A DNA stretch of 64,000 bases from an uncultured Flavobacterium sp. (GTDB lineage: Bacteria > Bacteroidota > Bacteroidia > Flavobacteriales > Flavobacteriaceae): assembly GCA_943912855.1 (NCBI GenBank), contig CALTVC010000001.1, positions 434,001 through 498,000 on the forward strand. Direction: 5' to 3'. The translations under genes and the position numbers were made by a program. Shown here piece after piece: positions 1 through 8,549 of this stretch. Positions within the stretch are counted from its first letter, which is position 1. Every line of letters starts with the position of its first letter. Below the pieces are notes generated by a model that saw nothing but the letters and a program-made list of their open reading frames with translations, was not told the DNA's origin and made no database searches.

Positions 1-104
1 TATATATAGATGAATGGCAAAATAAGTCTTTACTCAAAACAAGATACATAGCTAAACGTAAAACCAATTCTACATAACAAGTCGGGATTTTTTATCTTTA
101 CCAC

Positions 105-581
105 ATGGATAAAGGGCATACATCGTATACGGTAGAGGAAGCAACCCGCAAACTGGAATATTATTGCAGCTATCAGGATCGTTGTCATGAAGAAGTACAC
201 CAAAAACTGAAAAGCCTGCGCATGATACCCGAAGCCATAGACCATATTATGGCGCATCTTATACAGCATAACTTTTTAAACGAAGAACGTTTTGCCTGTA
301 GCTTCGCGCGTGGAAAATGGCGTATAAAACAGTGGGGCAAAAAAAGGATTGTTTTAGAACTAAAACAACGCGGTATTACAAAATACAACATAGACAAAGC
401 CCTGAAGGAAATAGACGAAGACGAGTATATTCAAAATTTTAATATTCTGGCAGAGGAACAATGGGAGAAAATAAGGGAAAGCTCTGTTTTAAAAAGAAAG
501 AAAAAACTCGCAGATATGTTATTGCGAAAAGGTTACGAAAGTTCCCTAATATTTGACAAACTGGAAGATATAGCCCGTTAA
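105..581 (+). CDS. recX: Regulatory protein RecX
   Basis: RecX-family protein of 158 residues, the usual size. In well-studied bacteria RecX binds RecA filaments in the cytoplasm and limits recombinase activity. The sequence shows the small all-helical RecX pattern: an N-terminal repeat with T-V-E-E-A-T-R-K-L-E-Y-Y-C, a central F-A-C-S-F-A-R-G-K segment followed by a basic W-G-K-K-R-I stretch, and a C-terminal K-L-A-D-M-L-L-R-K-G-Y helix pair. recA is not next to it in this window. A TATCTTTA box ends only 4 bp before the ATG, so the transcript may be nearly leaderless. The family call is firm; the regulatory role is inferred from the family. Confidence 0.88.
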   Translation: MDKGHTSYTVEEATRKLEYYCSYQDRCHEEVHQKLKSLRMIPEAIDHIMAHLIQHNFLNEERFACSFARGKWRIKQWGKKRIVLELKQRGITKYNIDKALKEIDEDEYIQNFNILAEEQWEKIRESSVLKRKKKLADMLLRKGYESSLIFDKLEDIAR

Positions 582-677
582 CATGCCCTAATTTTTAATT
601 ATTTTTTAAATCCTAAAGTTTTGTTAACTTAGCGCAATATTTATCATTTATGTTAAAATGGTAACCTACAAGCAGCT

Positions 678-2519
678 ATGAGACACTCTCTATTCATTAT
701 AATGCTATTTTTCAGCTGCTTCTGCCAGGCACAGAACCAGTCTGAACTGGCACGTTTGGAAAAAAAAGCGCAACAGCTCGTTTACAAAAAACCCGACAGC
801 GCGCTTATTCTGATAAAGAAAGTTCTAAAAAAAGAGCACCTTCACGACTCCATTTACGGTTCTATGTACAGTATCCTGGGCGTATATCATGGTATGCGTG
901 GCAATAATGATTCTTTAATCTACTACGAGAAAAAAGCCATCTCTTACCTGGATGATTTCCCTGAAAAGAGATCCATGAGTTTATTACCATTGGGGGTAGG
1001 CTATCGTAACATAGGTGAAACCGATTTAGCTCTTAAAGCACTTAATCAGGCACTGGAAATACACCGCCACAGCAAAAATGAAAAAGGCATAGGTGTACTG
1101 TATGGCGAAATAGGAAGTGTTTACAATATTTTAGGAGACTACGAAAAGTCTGTAAAGTATTTTGTTATGGCTGTAGACATTCTTAAGCGGGAAAAACACA
1201 CAGATAAACTTCCGGCAGTACAACAGAAACTTGCCAATACCTACCTTGCCAAGAAAAACTTCAGCTTTGCTATAGATTTATACAAAGAATGCCTACCCCA
1301 GTTTAAACGTATGGGGCAACTGAAAAACTATTACCTTACCTTAGGTAATCTTGCCGAAGCATACATTCACCAGGCTAAATTTAAGCTGGCCATAGAAACC
1401 CTTAACGAGTCTATAGAGGGCGCTGAATATTTTAAGGATAAAAGCATACTGGGCATAACCTATGCCAAAATAGGTAGTGCCGAAGAGGGACTTAACCACC
1501 ATGACAAAGCCCTTGCCGCTTATGACAAAGCCACCAACCTGATGATAGAATCAGGCTCTAACAGAGTGGTGCGCATAGCCGGGGAATACATAGAACTGCT
1601 TGCCAAACATAAGCAATATAAAAAGGCCCTTGAAACCATAGCTCGCGTAGACCCCCTGGATATGTTTGAAAAAAGCAATCCTGAAGACCGCATTGTGTAC
1701 AAGAAGGCCATTGCCGATGCCTACAGTGGCTCAGATAACACTACTGCCGCCATTAAGGCATACCAGCAAACCATAGCCATTAAGGACTCAGTTGCTGAGG
1801 CTGACAGGAGCAAGGCCATTGCCGAAGTTCAGGCAAAGTTCCAAACGGAACTGCAACTGGAAAAAAACCATAGCCTTACCGCTAACAACAAGTCGTTAAA
1901 AACATCTTTGGAAGCAGAACAAACCCGCAGGTGGATGTACATTACTGCCGGGCTTGCAGCATTGCTACTTGCATTTTTCTCGGCTCGTACATATTGGTTA
2001 ACCTCAAAACTGCAAAAGGTAAAACTAAAAACACTTGAGGCAGAGAAAAACATGATTCAGCAACAGCACCTGCACGAACAGGAACTGACAAATACTCAAA
2101 AAGATACCATAGACGAAAAACAACGCGAACTTACCAGTACCGCGCTGCGTATGGCTAACCTTCAGGACAACCTGAACCAGCTGATAGACAAATGCAACAG
2201 CGGGGAAATCAGCCGAGTTGCCGACCTTAAAAAGGAACTTCAGTTGCTATCGAAACAAGAGGACTACTGGAAACAATTTGAAACCCGTTTTAATCACGTT
2301 CATCCGGAGTTTAGCAGTTCGTTACAAACCAGGTTTAATAAGCTGACTAAAAACGATATTGAGTTTTGTTCGCTTTTAAAACTGAACCTTAGCAATAAAG
2401 AAATCGCATCGTTATTACAGATTTCACACGAAAGTGTAATTACCAAGAAGTATCGCATTAAGAAGAAAATGGAAATTCAGGATGACGAACAGTTTGAACG
2501 TATGATTACAGAAATGTAA
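678..2519 (+). CDS. TPR-repeat membrane protein with C-terminal LuxR-like HTH
   Basis: Probable one-component signalling regulator of a type common in Bacteroidota. Residues 1-18 form a Sec signal peptide ending C-Q-A. Tetratricopeptide repeats fill roughly residues 20-380 (for example G-S-V-Y-N-I-L-G-D-Y-E-K-S). One membrane helix lies at about 418-440, followed by a coiled coil. A LuxR/GerE-like helix-turn-helix sits near 563-600 (L-S-N-K-E-I-A-S-L-L-Q-I-S). The layout implies periplasmic TPRs and a cytoplasmic DNA-binding end. Its target genes cannot be read from the sequence. It stands alone between recX and the convergent gldD, with a shared terminator behind it. Confidence 0.82.
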   Translation: MRHSLFIIMLFFSCFCQAQNQSELARLEKKAQQLVYKKPDSALILIKKVLKKEHLHDSIYGSMYSILGVYHGMRGNNDSLIYYEKKAISYLDDFPEKRSMSLLPLGVGYRNIGETDLALKALNQALEIHRHSKNEKGIGVLYGEIGSVYNILGDYEKSVKYFVMAVDILKREKHTDKLPAVQQKLANTYLAKKNFSFAIDLYKECLPQFKRMGQLKNYYLTLGNLAEAYIHQAKFKLAIETLNESIEGAEYFKDKSILGITYAKIGSAEEGLNHHDKALAAYDKATNLMIESGSNRVVRIAGEYIELLAKHKQYKKALETIARVDPLDMFEKSNPEDRIVYKKAIADAYSGSDNTTAAIKAYQQTIAIKDSVAEADRSKAIAEVQAKFQTELQLEKNHSLTANNKSLKTSLEAEQTRRWMYITAGLAALLLAFFSARTYWLTSKLQKVKLKTLEAEKNMIQQQHLHEQELTNTQKDTIDEKQRELTSTALRMANLQDNLNQLIDKCNSGEISRVADLKKELQLLSKQEDYWKQFETRFNHVHPEFSSSLQTRFNKLTKNDIEFCSLLKLNLSNKEIASLLQISHESVITKKYRIKKKMEIQDDEQFERMITEM

Positions 2520-2534
2520 AACACTTTAATATAC

Positions 2535-2559
2535 AAAAGCCACGCAATGCGTGGCTTTT
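2535..2559. terminator. Bidirectional intrinsic terminator
   Basis: An 11-bp perfect stem (AAAAGCCACGC / GCGTGGCTTTT) with an AAT loop lies between the convergent TPR regulator and gldD, with A and T tracts on both sides. Confidence 0.9.
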
Positions 2560-2582
2560 ATAATATAATTTATATCTGAAAC

Positions 2583-3155
2583 TTATTTCTTCCAGTGGAT
2601 GGATTCCACTAAGTTTTGCATGTCATTTTTTATGTATGCCGCTGCCGGCATAATAGAATCAAAGTTGGGCTTGGCATAAAAATACATAGACCCGGTTATA
2701 AAGTGGTGTATGCTATCTGTAACATAAAACTGTGCGTTTGTGGCAGCATTCCCCCCAACACTCGAAAACATTCCGTATACTTTGGAATCCCTATTCACAA
2801 ACGGTTGCGAATTAATGTTATCGGCCTTGATTACGTGCTCATAAGTGAGCCTTTCGGCATCGCGTACCAGCAAGTCAAGGTTGTTGTTTACCGGTTTATA
2901 GCTCAGGTAAATGGTTGCCTTCATTTTAGGATACTGTAACACAAGAGCGCAATTACCTTTATCTTTAATAATGGCGTTAGAGTTGTAATCAAACGTAAAA
3001 GGACAGGCAGCATCAAATCGCTTGTTATTGCCCAACTCATAATCCAGCCTTAAAAAGGCCTCCGGTTTCGGTTTAGGGTCTTCGCCACAACCAGTAAGTA
3101 CTGTAGCAACAGTAAAAAGAGATGTAATTGCCAAAAACTTATGTACGCGCTTCAT
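2583..3155 (-). CDS. gldD: Gliding motility lipoprotein GldD
   Basis: Lipoprotein of 190 residues with a signal peptide and lipobox L-T-G-C (Cys23). It matches GldD of gliding Flavobacteria in size, in the motif F-L-R-L-D-Y, in the closing S-I-H-W-K-K, and in gene order. GldD is required for gliding in F. johnsoniae; its biochemical role is not settled. The start overlaps the end of gldE by 17 bp, so the two are probably translationally coupled. It is the last gene of the mutY-ssb-gldE-gldD cluster. Confidence 0.9.
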   Translation of the reverse strand: MKRVHKFLAITSLFTVATVLTGCGEDPKPKPEAFLRLDYELGNNKRFDAACPFTFDYNSNAIIKDKGNCALVLQYPKMKATIYLSYKPVNNNLDLLVRDAERLTYEHVIKADNINSQPFVNRDSKVYGMFSSVGGNAATNAQFYVTDSIHHFITGSMYFYAKPNFDSIMPAAAYIKNDMQNLVESIHWKK

Positions 3156-4440
3156 GCAGGGTTACCTTAATTTGTTTTATTCTTCTGTTATCAACAGATT
3201 CGACGGTAAAGATATTGCCATTAAAATTAATTTTCTGTCCCTTTTCAGGAAAATTACCGTTCAGTTCCACTAAAAAGCCTCCAAGTGTATCGGCTTCGCC
3301 CCGCGCTTCGTCAAAGGCATCTTCATCCAGCCCGGTAATCCTGAAGAAATCCTTGAGCCCTATCTTACCATCAAAAAGAACATTCAGTTCATCTATCCTA
3401 CTGTACACAATATCGTCTCCGGCATCAAACTCATCGCTTATATCTCCCACAATTTCTTCCAGTACATCTTCAAGAGTGATGATACCCGATGTAGCTCCAT
3501 ACTCATCTACTACCACCGCAAAATGCCTCCGCATTCCCTGAAACTCACGAAGCAGGTCATCGAGTTTTTTAGACTCCGGCACATAATACGGTTCCCTGAT
3601 CATTTGCTGCCAGTTAAAATCGGCCTCTGCCGTATATGGAATCAGGTCTTTTAAAAACAGTACACCTTTAATGGCATCAATGTCTCCCTTGTATACCGGT
3701 ATACGCGAAAACCCGGCTTCGGTTACCTCAGCAAGCAATTCGGCATACGGCATATCAATTTCAACAGCAAAAAGATCTATTCGGGGCGTCATTACCTCGC
3801 TGGCATCTGTATTGCCAAAACTTAGAATGCCCTCCAGAAGCTTTTGCTCTTCAGTATTAGCACCGCCATAATCAGTCAGCTCCAATGCCTGCGAAAGACG
3901 GTCTACATCAAAATCGGGTTGGTTTACGTTTATCTTTTTATTGAGCCAAAGCGTAAAATTACGCATGGGTACATTTATAGGGGTAAGCAGTTTGTTCAGC
4001 ACAAAAACAGGCATAGCTATCCGTTTGGCAACAGACACACTACTACGGGCAGCAAGCACTTTAGGCAACACCTCTCCGAACAATAAAATAAGCAGGGTAA
4101 TAATAACAACCTCTACCGCAAGTCTAAGCCCCGGGAGTGTTATTGCAGAAAAACATTCCATCCTGAAAAAGTAAAGAATGGCGGCAATGTTTAAAAACGT
4201 ATTGGTAATTACTATGGTAGCCAGAAGTTTCTTAGGCTTTTCTAATAGCGCATGGATTATGTTTCCCTGGCGTGGATTTTTTACACGAAGTGTTGCTACA
4301 TCATCAGGACTTAGGGAGAACAGCGCCACTTCGGCACCGCTTACTATGGCAGAACAAAACAGCAGTATAACAATACCTGCAAAACCGGCTACAAGACTGT
4401 AGTCAATTACAAAGAATATCTGGGGGCCGGGATCGTCCAA
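3139..4440 (-). CDS. gldE: Gliding motility-associated CNNM/CBS membrane protein GldE
   Basis: GldE belongs to the HlyC/CorC group of membrane proteins. At 433 residues it shows an N-terminal CNNM (DUF21) domain with several hydrophobic helices (V-A-G-F-A-G-I-V-I-L-L-F-C), a CBS-domain pair at about 205-330 (V-M-T-P-R-I-D-L-F; V-V-D-E-Y-G-A-T-S-G-I), and a C-terminal CorC/HlyC domain. In F. johnsoniae gldE lies next to gldD, and extra GldE partially suppresses some gldB mutants. Relatives are linked to divalent-cation transport, but the substrate of GldE is not established. It lies 25 bp downstream of ssb and overlaps gldD. Confidence 0.9.
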   Translation of the reverse strand: MDDPGPQIFFVIDYSLVAGFAGIVILLFCSAIVSGAEVALFSLSPDDVATLRVKNPRQGNIIHALLEKPKKLLATIVITNTFLNIAAILYFFRMECFSAITLPGLRLAVEVVIITLLILLFGEVLPKVLAARSSVSVAKRIAMPVFVLNKLLTPINVPMRNFTLWLNKKINVNQPDFDVDRLSQALELTDYGGANTEEQKLLEGILSFGNTDASEVMTPRIDLFAVEIDMPYAELLAEVTEAGFSRIPVYKGDIDAIKGVLFLKDLIPYTAEADFNWQQMIREPYYVPESKKLDDLLREFQGMRRHFAVVVDEYGATSGIITLEDVLEEIVGDISDEFDAGDDIVYSRIDELNVLFDGKIGLKDFFRITGLDEDAFDEARGEADTLGGFLVELNGNFPEKGQKINFNGNIFTVESVDNRRIKQIKVTLHEART

Positions 4441-4465
4441 AATACGTGGAATTGGTTAAACTTCA

Positions 4466-4906
4466 TTAAAACGGCAGGTCGTCATTTTCGGGTAGCGTTA
4501 CATCATAATCAGGTCGTGGCTCTGCAACAGGACTACCCTGCTGTGCAGCTTTAGACGCATCATATTCTTTTTTGGTAGACAAGAACGTAAACTCGGTAAC
4601 CTGAATTTCGTGAGCATACTTTGTTACACCATCCTCACCCTGCCATTGACGTGATTTAATACGCCCTTCCACATAAATCTTATCGCCTTTGCTCAGGTAC
4701 TTTTCGCAAATCTCGGCAGCTTTGTTTCGTACCACCAGGTTATGCCATTCGGTACTAACTATACGTTCGTTCGTTTGCTTATTAATGTATACTTCGTTTG
4801 TAGCCAATGGAAAACGGCCTATGCAGTTACCACCCTCAAAGTAGTGGAGCTTTACGTCGTCACCCAGGTGGCCTATAAGCATCACCTTGTTTAAAGTACC
4901 GTTCAT
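4466..4906 (-). CDS. ssb: Single-stranded DNA-binding protein SSB
   Basis: SSB of 146 residues. The OB fold spans about residues 1-110, with G-H-L-G-D-D-V, W-H-N-L-V-V and Y-V-E-G-R-I-K-S-R-Q-W. A short linker leads to the acidic tip E-N-D-D-L-P-F, which recruits partner enzymes in SSBs generally. It binds and protects single-stranded DNA during replication and repair. It lies 49 bp downstream of mutY and upstream of gldE, the conserved flavobacterial order. The same D-D-L-P-F tip recurs in the DUF3127 protein at 12957-13547. Confidence 0.96.
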   Translation of the reverse strand: MNGTLNKVMLIGHLGDDVKLHYFEGGNCIGRFPLATNEVYINKQTNERIVSTEWHNLVVRNKAAEICEKYLSKGDKIYVEGRIKSRQWQGEDGVTKYAHEIQVTEFTFLSTKKEYDASKAAQQGSPVAEPRPDYDVTLPENDDLPF

Positions 4907-4955
4907 GTTTAGGTTTTGATTATGTGTGTTCTATCAAATATAACTATTTCTACGC

Positions 4956-5996
4956 TTATTCCCAATGCCTTACTGCAAAATTATGAAGCACTATAGGTAG
5001 CGGAATATTTTTAAGCTGTTCAGGGTCAACAGCATCAGAAAGCAAAACATCTGTTTCAACCTCCCAAAAACGTATGTGCAATTTTTGGTGCGAAAGCTTA
5101 TGTATAACCACATCGGGCGATAGTAAGGTTATTTGTTTTGGCTTAAAACCAAGTTTATCAAATGAATTTATAAGCTTTATCGTTTTGGCATCATCTGTAA
5201 GCGTTAGAGTTTCCAGCAACGGAAATTCATACAGCCCGTGCCATATACCTTTTTCGTTACGACGATTTACCAGCAGTTTCCCCCTTGCATCTTTCACTAT
5301 TATATAATTAAAGTAACGATCGGTTACTTTTTGCTTCTTTAGCTTAACCGGGAGTTCCCCTACCCTGCCAGTGGTGTAAGCCACGCAACTGTGATTAAAA
5401 ATACACGATGTACAATCCGGACTTTTAGGCACACATTGCAGGGCGCCAAATTCCATCATAGCCTGATTAAACTCGCTTGCCTGACCCCTAGGAAGCAATG
5501 AAGCCGCTAATGCAGTAAACTCTTTTTTAGCACCTGACGAAGATATATCTGTAGTAATACCAAAATAACGCGACAATACACGATATACATTACCATCTAC
5601 CACCGGTACAGCTTCACCGTAACAAATAGAAGCAATGGCTGCGGCAGTATAATCACCTACCCCTTTAAGTTTCAGCAATCCGGCATAACTATCGGGGAAA
5701 TTACCACCCATATCATACGCTACCATTTTAGCTGTAGCATGCAGGTTTCTGGCACGACTATAATAGCCCAGCCCCTGCCATAGATGGAGTACCTTTTCTT
5801 CGGGTGCATTAGCCATATCTGCCACTGTAGGAAATGCCTCAATGAATTTATTAAAATACGGAAGCCCTTGTGCCACACGGGTTTGCTGTAGCATAATTTC
5901 GGACAACCAAACAGGATAAGGGTGTGGTGTTTTTCGCCAGGGCAGGTCGCGCCTGTTTTGCAAATACCAGTCTATTAATAACTTAGAAAACATCAT
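4956..5996 (-). CDS. mutY: A/G-specific adenine DNA glycosylase MutY
   Basis: Base-excision repair enzyme that removes adenine mispaired with 8-oxoguanine. The 346-residue protein has the catalytic Glu in S-E-I-M-L-Q-Q-T, the helix-hairpin-helix L-K-G-V-G-D-Y-T-A, and the catalytic Asp in P-V-V-D-G-N-V. The iron-sulfur ligands follow as C-x6-C-x2-C-x5-C (C-V-P-K-S-P-D-C-T-S-C-I-F-N-H-S-C). A C-terminal NUDIX-like domain would recognise 8-oxoguanine. It is the first gene of the mutY-ssb-gldE-gldD group and diverges from the HU gene. Confidence 0.96.
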   Translation of the reverse strand: MMFSKLLIDWYLQNRRDLPWRKTPHPYPVWLSEIMLQQTRVAQGLPYFNKFIEAFPTVADMANAPEEKVLHLWQGLGYYSRARNLHATAKMVAYDMGGNFPDSYAGLLKLKGVGDYTAAAIASICYGEAVPVVDGNVYRVLSRYFGITTDISSSGAKKEFTALAASLLPRGQASEFNQAMMEFGALQCVPKSPDCTSCIFNHSCVAYTTGRVGELPVKLKKQKVTDRYFNYIIVKDARGKLLVNRRNEKGIWHGLYEFPLLETLTLTDDAKTIKLINSFDKLGFKPKQITLLSPDVVIHKLSHQKLHIRFWEVETDVLLSDAVDPEQLKNIPLPIVLHNFAVRHWE

Positions 5997-6054
5997 TGTT
6001 ATGGGATGGTTTGCAAAATTAAAAGTTTATGTTATTAAATTTTAATAGTTTACC

Positions 6055-6086
6055 TTGAATTATTGTTTTTTTAATTGTTATATTTG
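6055..6086 (+). promoter_or_regulatory. Bacteroidota-type promoter of the HU gene
   Basis: TTG at 6055-6057, 21 bp, then TATATTTG at 6079-6086. This matches the TTG-N17-23-TAnnTTTG consensus. An A-rich leader without a Shine-Dalgarno sequence follows. Confidence 0.8.
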
Positions 6087-6126
6087 CACACTCAAAAAAA
6101 TACATACAAAATAAAATTTAGAAAAA

Positions 6127-6423
6127 ATGACGAAAGCAGACATCGTAGCGAAAATTTCGGAGAAACTTGGACTGGAGAAGAATGATGTTCAGGCAACAGT
6201 TGAGTCTTTCATGGAAGAGGTGAAAACTTCTCTTGAAACCGGAGATAACGTTTACCTAAGAGGTTTTGGTAGCTTCATCATCAAAACACGTGCTGAGAAA
6301 ACCGGAAGAAACATTTCCAAAAATACAACCATCAAAATACCTGCCCACAATATTCCTGCTTTCAAGCCTGCTAAAATATTTGTAGACGGCGTAAAAACGA
6401 ATACTGAAGTAAAAGCAAACTAA
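6127..6423 (+). CDS. HU family DNA-binding protein
   Basis: Small nucleoid protein of 98 residues in the HU/IHF family. It starts M-T-K-A-D-I-V, has the core G-D-N-V-Y-L-R-G-F-G-S-F, and carries the DNA-binding beta-arm region with R-N-I-S-K-N-T-T-I-K-I-P-A and the Pro that intercalates in family members. It would bend and compact DNA as a dimer. The perfect promoter and A-rich leader suggest strong expression. The next gene encodes a 30-residue basic protein. Confidence 0.95.
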   Translation: MTKADIVAKISEKLGLEKNDVQATVESFMEEVKTSLETGDNVYLRGFGSFIIKTRAEKTGRNISKNTTIKIPAHNIPAFKPAKIFVDGVKTNTEVKAN

Positions 6424-6452
6424 TTTATTAACCACAAACACCCTTAGACACT

Positions 6453-6545
6453 ATGCCAAGTGGTAAAAAAAGAAAAAGACATAAGGTAGCTACTCACAAA
6501 CGTAAAAAAAGAGCGAGAGCTAACCGTCACAAGAAGAAAAAGTAG
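6453..6545 (+). CDS. Tiny basic AURKAIP1/COX24-domain (mS38/bS22-like) protein
   Basis: A 30-codon ORF, ATG at 6453 and TAG at 6545, encoding a protein of which more than half is Lys/Arg (M-P-S-G-K-K-R-K-R-H-K...K-K-K-K). I recognise the pattern as the small Bacteroidota protein usually labelled AURKAIP1/COX24-domain, related to mitochondrial ribosomal protein mS38 and mycobacterial bS22. It is probably a ribosomal-subunit peptide. It sits 29 bp after the HU gene, probably in the same transcript, and its stop codon lies inside the terminator stem. The coding call is strong because of composition, position and the fitted terminator; the ribosomal role is from family knowledge. Confidence 0.8.
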   Translation: MPSGKKRKRHKVATHKRKKRARANRHKKKK

Positions 6546-6560
6546 TGTAAACTACTTTTT
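6537..6560 (+). terminator. Terminator overlapping the stop codon of the small basic gene
   Basis: A 10-bp stem AAAAAGTAGT / ACTACTTTTT with a GTAA loop, followed by a T-rich tract. The TAG stop codon is part of the left arm. Confidence 0.8.
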
Positions 6561-6883
6561 TCTTTTTAGGAAAAAGTTTATCTTAGACAAGAAGACCAGA
6601 TGGAAGATAATAGACACAAGACAGAGTCTTAGGTCTATTATCTTAAGTCTTTTAAATCTTGACGAAAGTTCATTGAAAATTGATTTGATTTCAGATGCCA
6701 GAATTTAGATTTCAGTACAATACTGAACACTGATTACTGCGCCTGAATACTGAATCGCCGGGTATAACAATGCCTGTATAACTATTGTTTAATCCATCCT
6801 TATTGGTTGGTAGTTGTTAGTGGATAGTTGTTAGGAGTTTCCAGCAACCAATAACCAACAACCAACAACTTTTATGGATAAAA
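6561..6883. repeat. Non-coding interval with nested hairpin and degenerate inverted repeats
   Basis: No gene was found. At 6604-6644 two 12-bp arms (AAGATAATAGAC / GTCTATTATCTT) enclose a second stem (AAGAC / GTCTT), giving a nearly continuous cruciform. At about 6801-6870 a GTTGTTAG-rich arm faces a CCAACAACCAACAAC-rich arm just upstream of rng. Both resemble the degenerate dispersed repeats common between flavobacterial genes. Confidence 0.6.
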
Positions 6884-8437
6884 ATGTACAGCGTGAACAA
6901 AGAACTGATTATCCGTTCCGGTTCTGAAGCAGTAGATTTTGCCTTATTAAAAGATGGAAAACTAATAGAATTACACAAAGAAAAGGAAGACAAAAGCCAG
7001 TTTAACGTAGGCGATATTTTTATTGCAAAAATACGCAAGCCCGTTCCGGGATTAAACGCCGCTTTTGTAAACGTGGGTTTCGAAAAAGATGCGTTCCTGC
7101 ATTACCACGACCTGGGGCCTAACCTCCCCACTTTGCTGAAATTCATAAAACTTGTAAGCGCAGGTAAACTAAAAGATTATTCCCTTAAAAATGTAACTTT
7201 TGAGCCGGAAATAGACAAAAACGGGGCAATTGCCGATGTACTTAGTTCTAACCAGAGCATACTGGTACAGGTGGTAAAAGAGCCCATAAGCACTAAAGGC
7301 CCACGCATAAGCTCAGAGCTTTCGCTGGCCGGCCGTTATGTAGTGCTTGTACCGTTTAGCGATCGTATTTCCATCTCTCAGAAGATAGAATCTAAAGAGG
7401 AAAAAGACCGCCTTAAAAGGCTGGTACAAAGCATAAGGCCAAAAGGTTTTGGCGTTATAGTACGTACCGTAGCCGAAGGAAAAAAAGTGGCAGAACTGGA
7501 CAAAGACCTCCAGAACCTGACCGACAAATGGACCGCAATGTGCAAACGACTGCAGGGCGCCCATCACCCAAGCAAAGTGCTTGGAGAAGTAAACAAAGTG
7601 TCGTCTATACTCCGCGATGTGTTTAACGATACCTTTACCGGTATATACGCGGATGACGAAGACCTTTATTACGCAACGAAGGACTATCTGCAGGAGATAG
7701 CCCCGCAAAAAGCGAATATCGTAAAGCTGTACCAGAACAGGGATTTGCCATTATTTGAAAAATATAACATAGAAAGGCAAATCAAAACCTCGTTCGGCAA
7801 AACGGTATCCATGAGCAAAGGCGCCTACCTTATCATAGAGCACACCGAAGCCCTACACGTTATAGACGTAAACAGTGGCAACCGCTCTAACAAGGCACTG
7901 AGCCAGGAAGATACCGCCCTTGAAGTAAACCTTATTGCTGCAGCCGAAATTGCAAGGCAGCTACGACTTAGGGATATGGGAGGGATTATTGTGGTGGATT
8001 TCATAGACATGAACAATCCGGATAACCGCAAAAAACTGTTTGATTTCCTTAAACAGGAAATGAGCGACGATAAAGCGAAACATAAGATCCTGCCTCCGAG
8101 TAAATTTGGGCTTATCCAGATTACACGGCAAAGGGTTCGGCCTGAAGTAAAAATTAAGACCAAAGAAGAAAACCCAATGGGTGGTGGCGAAATTGAAGCC
8201 CCTATACTGGTCATAGACAAAATAACAGCCGACCTTGAAAGACTTATACGGAACCACAAAAAGCTGGTGCTTAATGCCCACCCGTTTGTGGCCGCTTACC
8301 TTACAAAAGGTTTTCCTTCCATTCGTTCCAAATGGTTTATGGAACATAAAAAATGGATAAAAGTAATACCACGTGACGCTTACACGTATTTAGAATACCA
8401 CTTTTACGACAGCAAAGGAAACGCTGTTTCAGAATAA
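6884..8437 (+). CDS. rng: Ribonuclease E/G family endoribonuclease
   Basis: RNase E/G catalytic protein of 517 residues, RNase G length, without the degradosome scaffold of RNase E. It would cut single-stranded A/U-rich RNA in mRNA turnover and rRNA maturation. The S1-like RNA-binding region is near residues 35-120 (G-L-N-A-A-F-V-N-V-G). The two metal-binding Asp motifs are D-V-N-S-G and V-V-D-F-I-D-M. The Cys pair of the E. coli Zn-link, expected after T-R-Q-R, is absent; the protein continues V-R-P-E-V-K-I-K. The ATG is followed by Y-S-V-N-K-E-L-I, the usual family start. A terminator follows. Confidence 0.93.
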   Translation: MYSVNKELIIRSGSEAVDFALLKDGKLIELHKEKEDKSQFNVGDIFIAKIRKPVPGLNAAFVNVGFEKDAFLHYHDLGPNLPTLLKFIKLVSAGKLKDYSLKNVTFEPEIDKNGAIADVLSSNQSILVQVVKEPISTKGPRISSELSLAGRYVVLVPFSDRISISQKIESKEEKDRLKRLVQSIRPKGFGVIVRTVAEGKKVAELDKDLQNLTDKWTAMCKRLQGAHHPSKVLGEVNKVSSILRDVFNDTFTGIYADDEDLYYATKDYLQEIAPQKANIVKLYQNRDLPLFEKYNIERQIKTSFGKTVSMSKGAYLIIEHTEALHVIDVNSGNRSNKALSQEDTALEVNLIAAAEIARQLRLRDMGGIIVVDFIDMNNPDNRKKLFDFLKQEMSDDKAKHKILPPSKFGLIQITRQRVRPEVKIKTKEENPMGGGEIEAPILVIDKITADLERLIRNHKKLVLNAHPFVAAYLTKGFPSIRSKWFMEHKKWIKVIPRDAYTYLEYHFYDSKGNAVSE

Positions 8438-8442
8438 CAAAG

Positions 8443-8473
8443 ACCGCTCTTACTATGTAAGGGCGGTTTTTTT
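8443..8473 (+). terminator. Intrinsic terminator of rng
   Basis: Stem ACCGCTCTTAC / GTAAGGGCGGT with one G-T pair, a TAT loop and a seven-T tract. Confidence 0.88.
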
Positions 8474-8549
8474 GTTTTTATAACGTACAGGCAGGCAACC
8501 TTTCCAGATTTCTTGCATCTTAAAGATATAATCAGCTAATTTTATTGTT

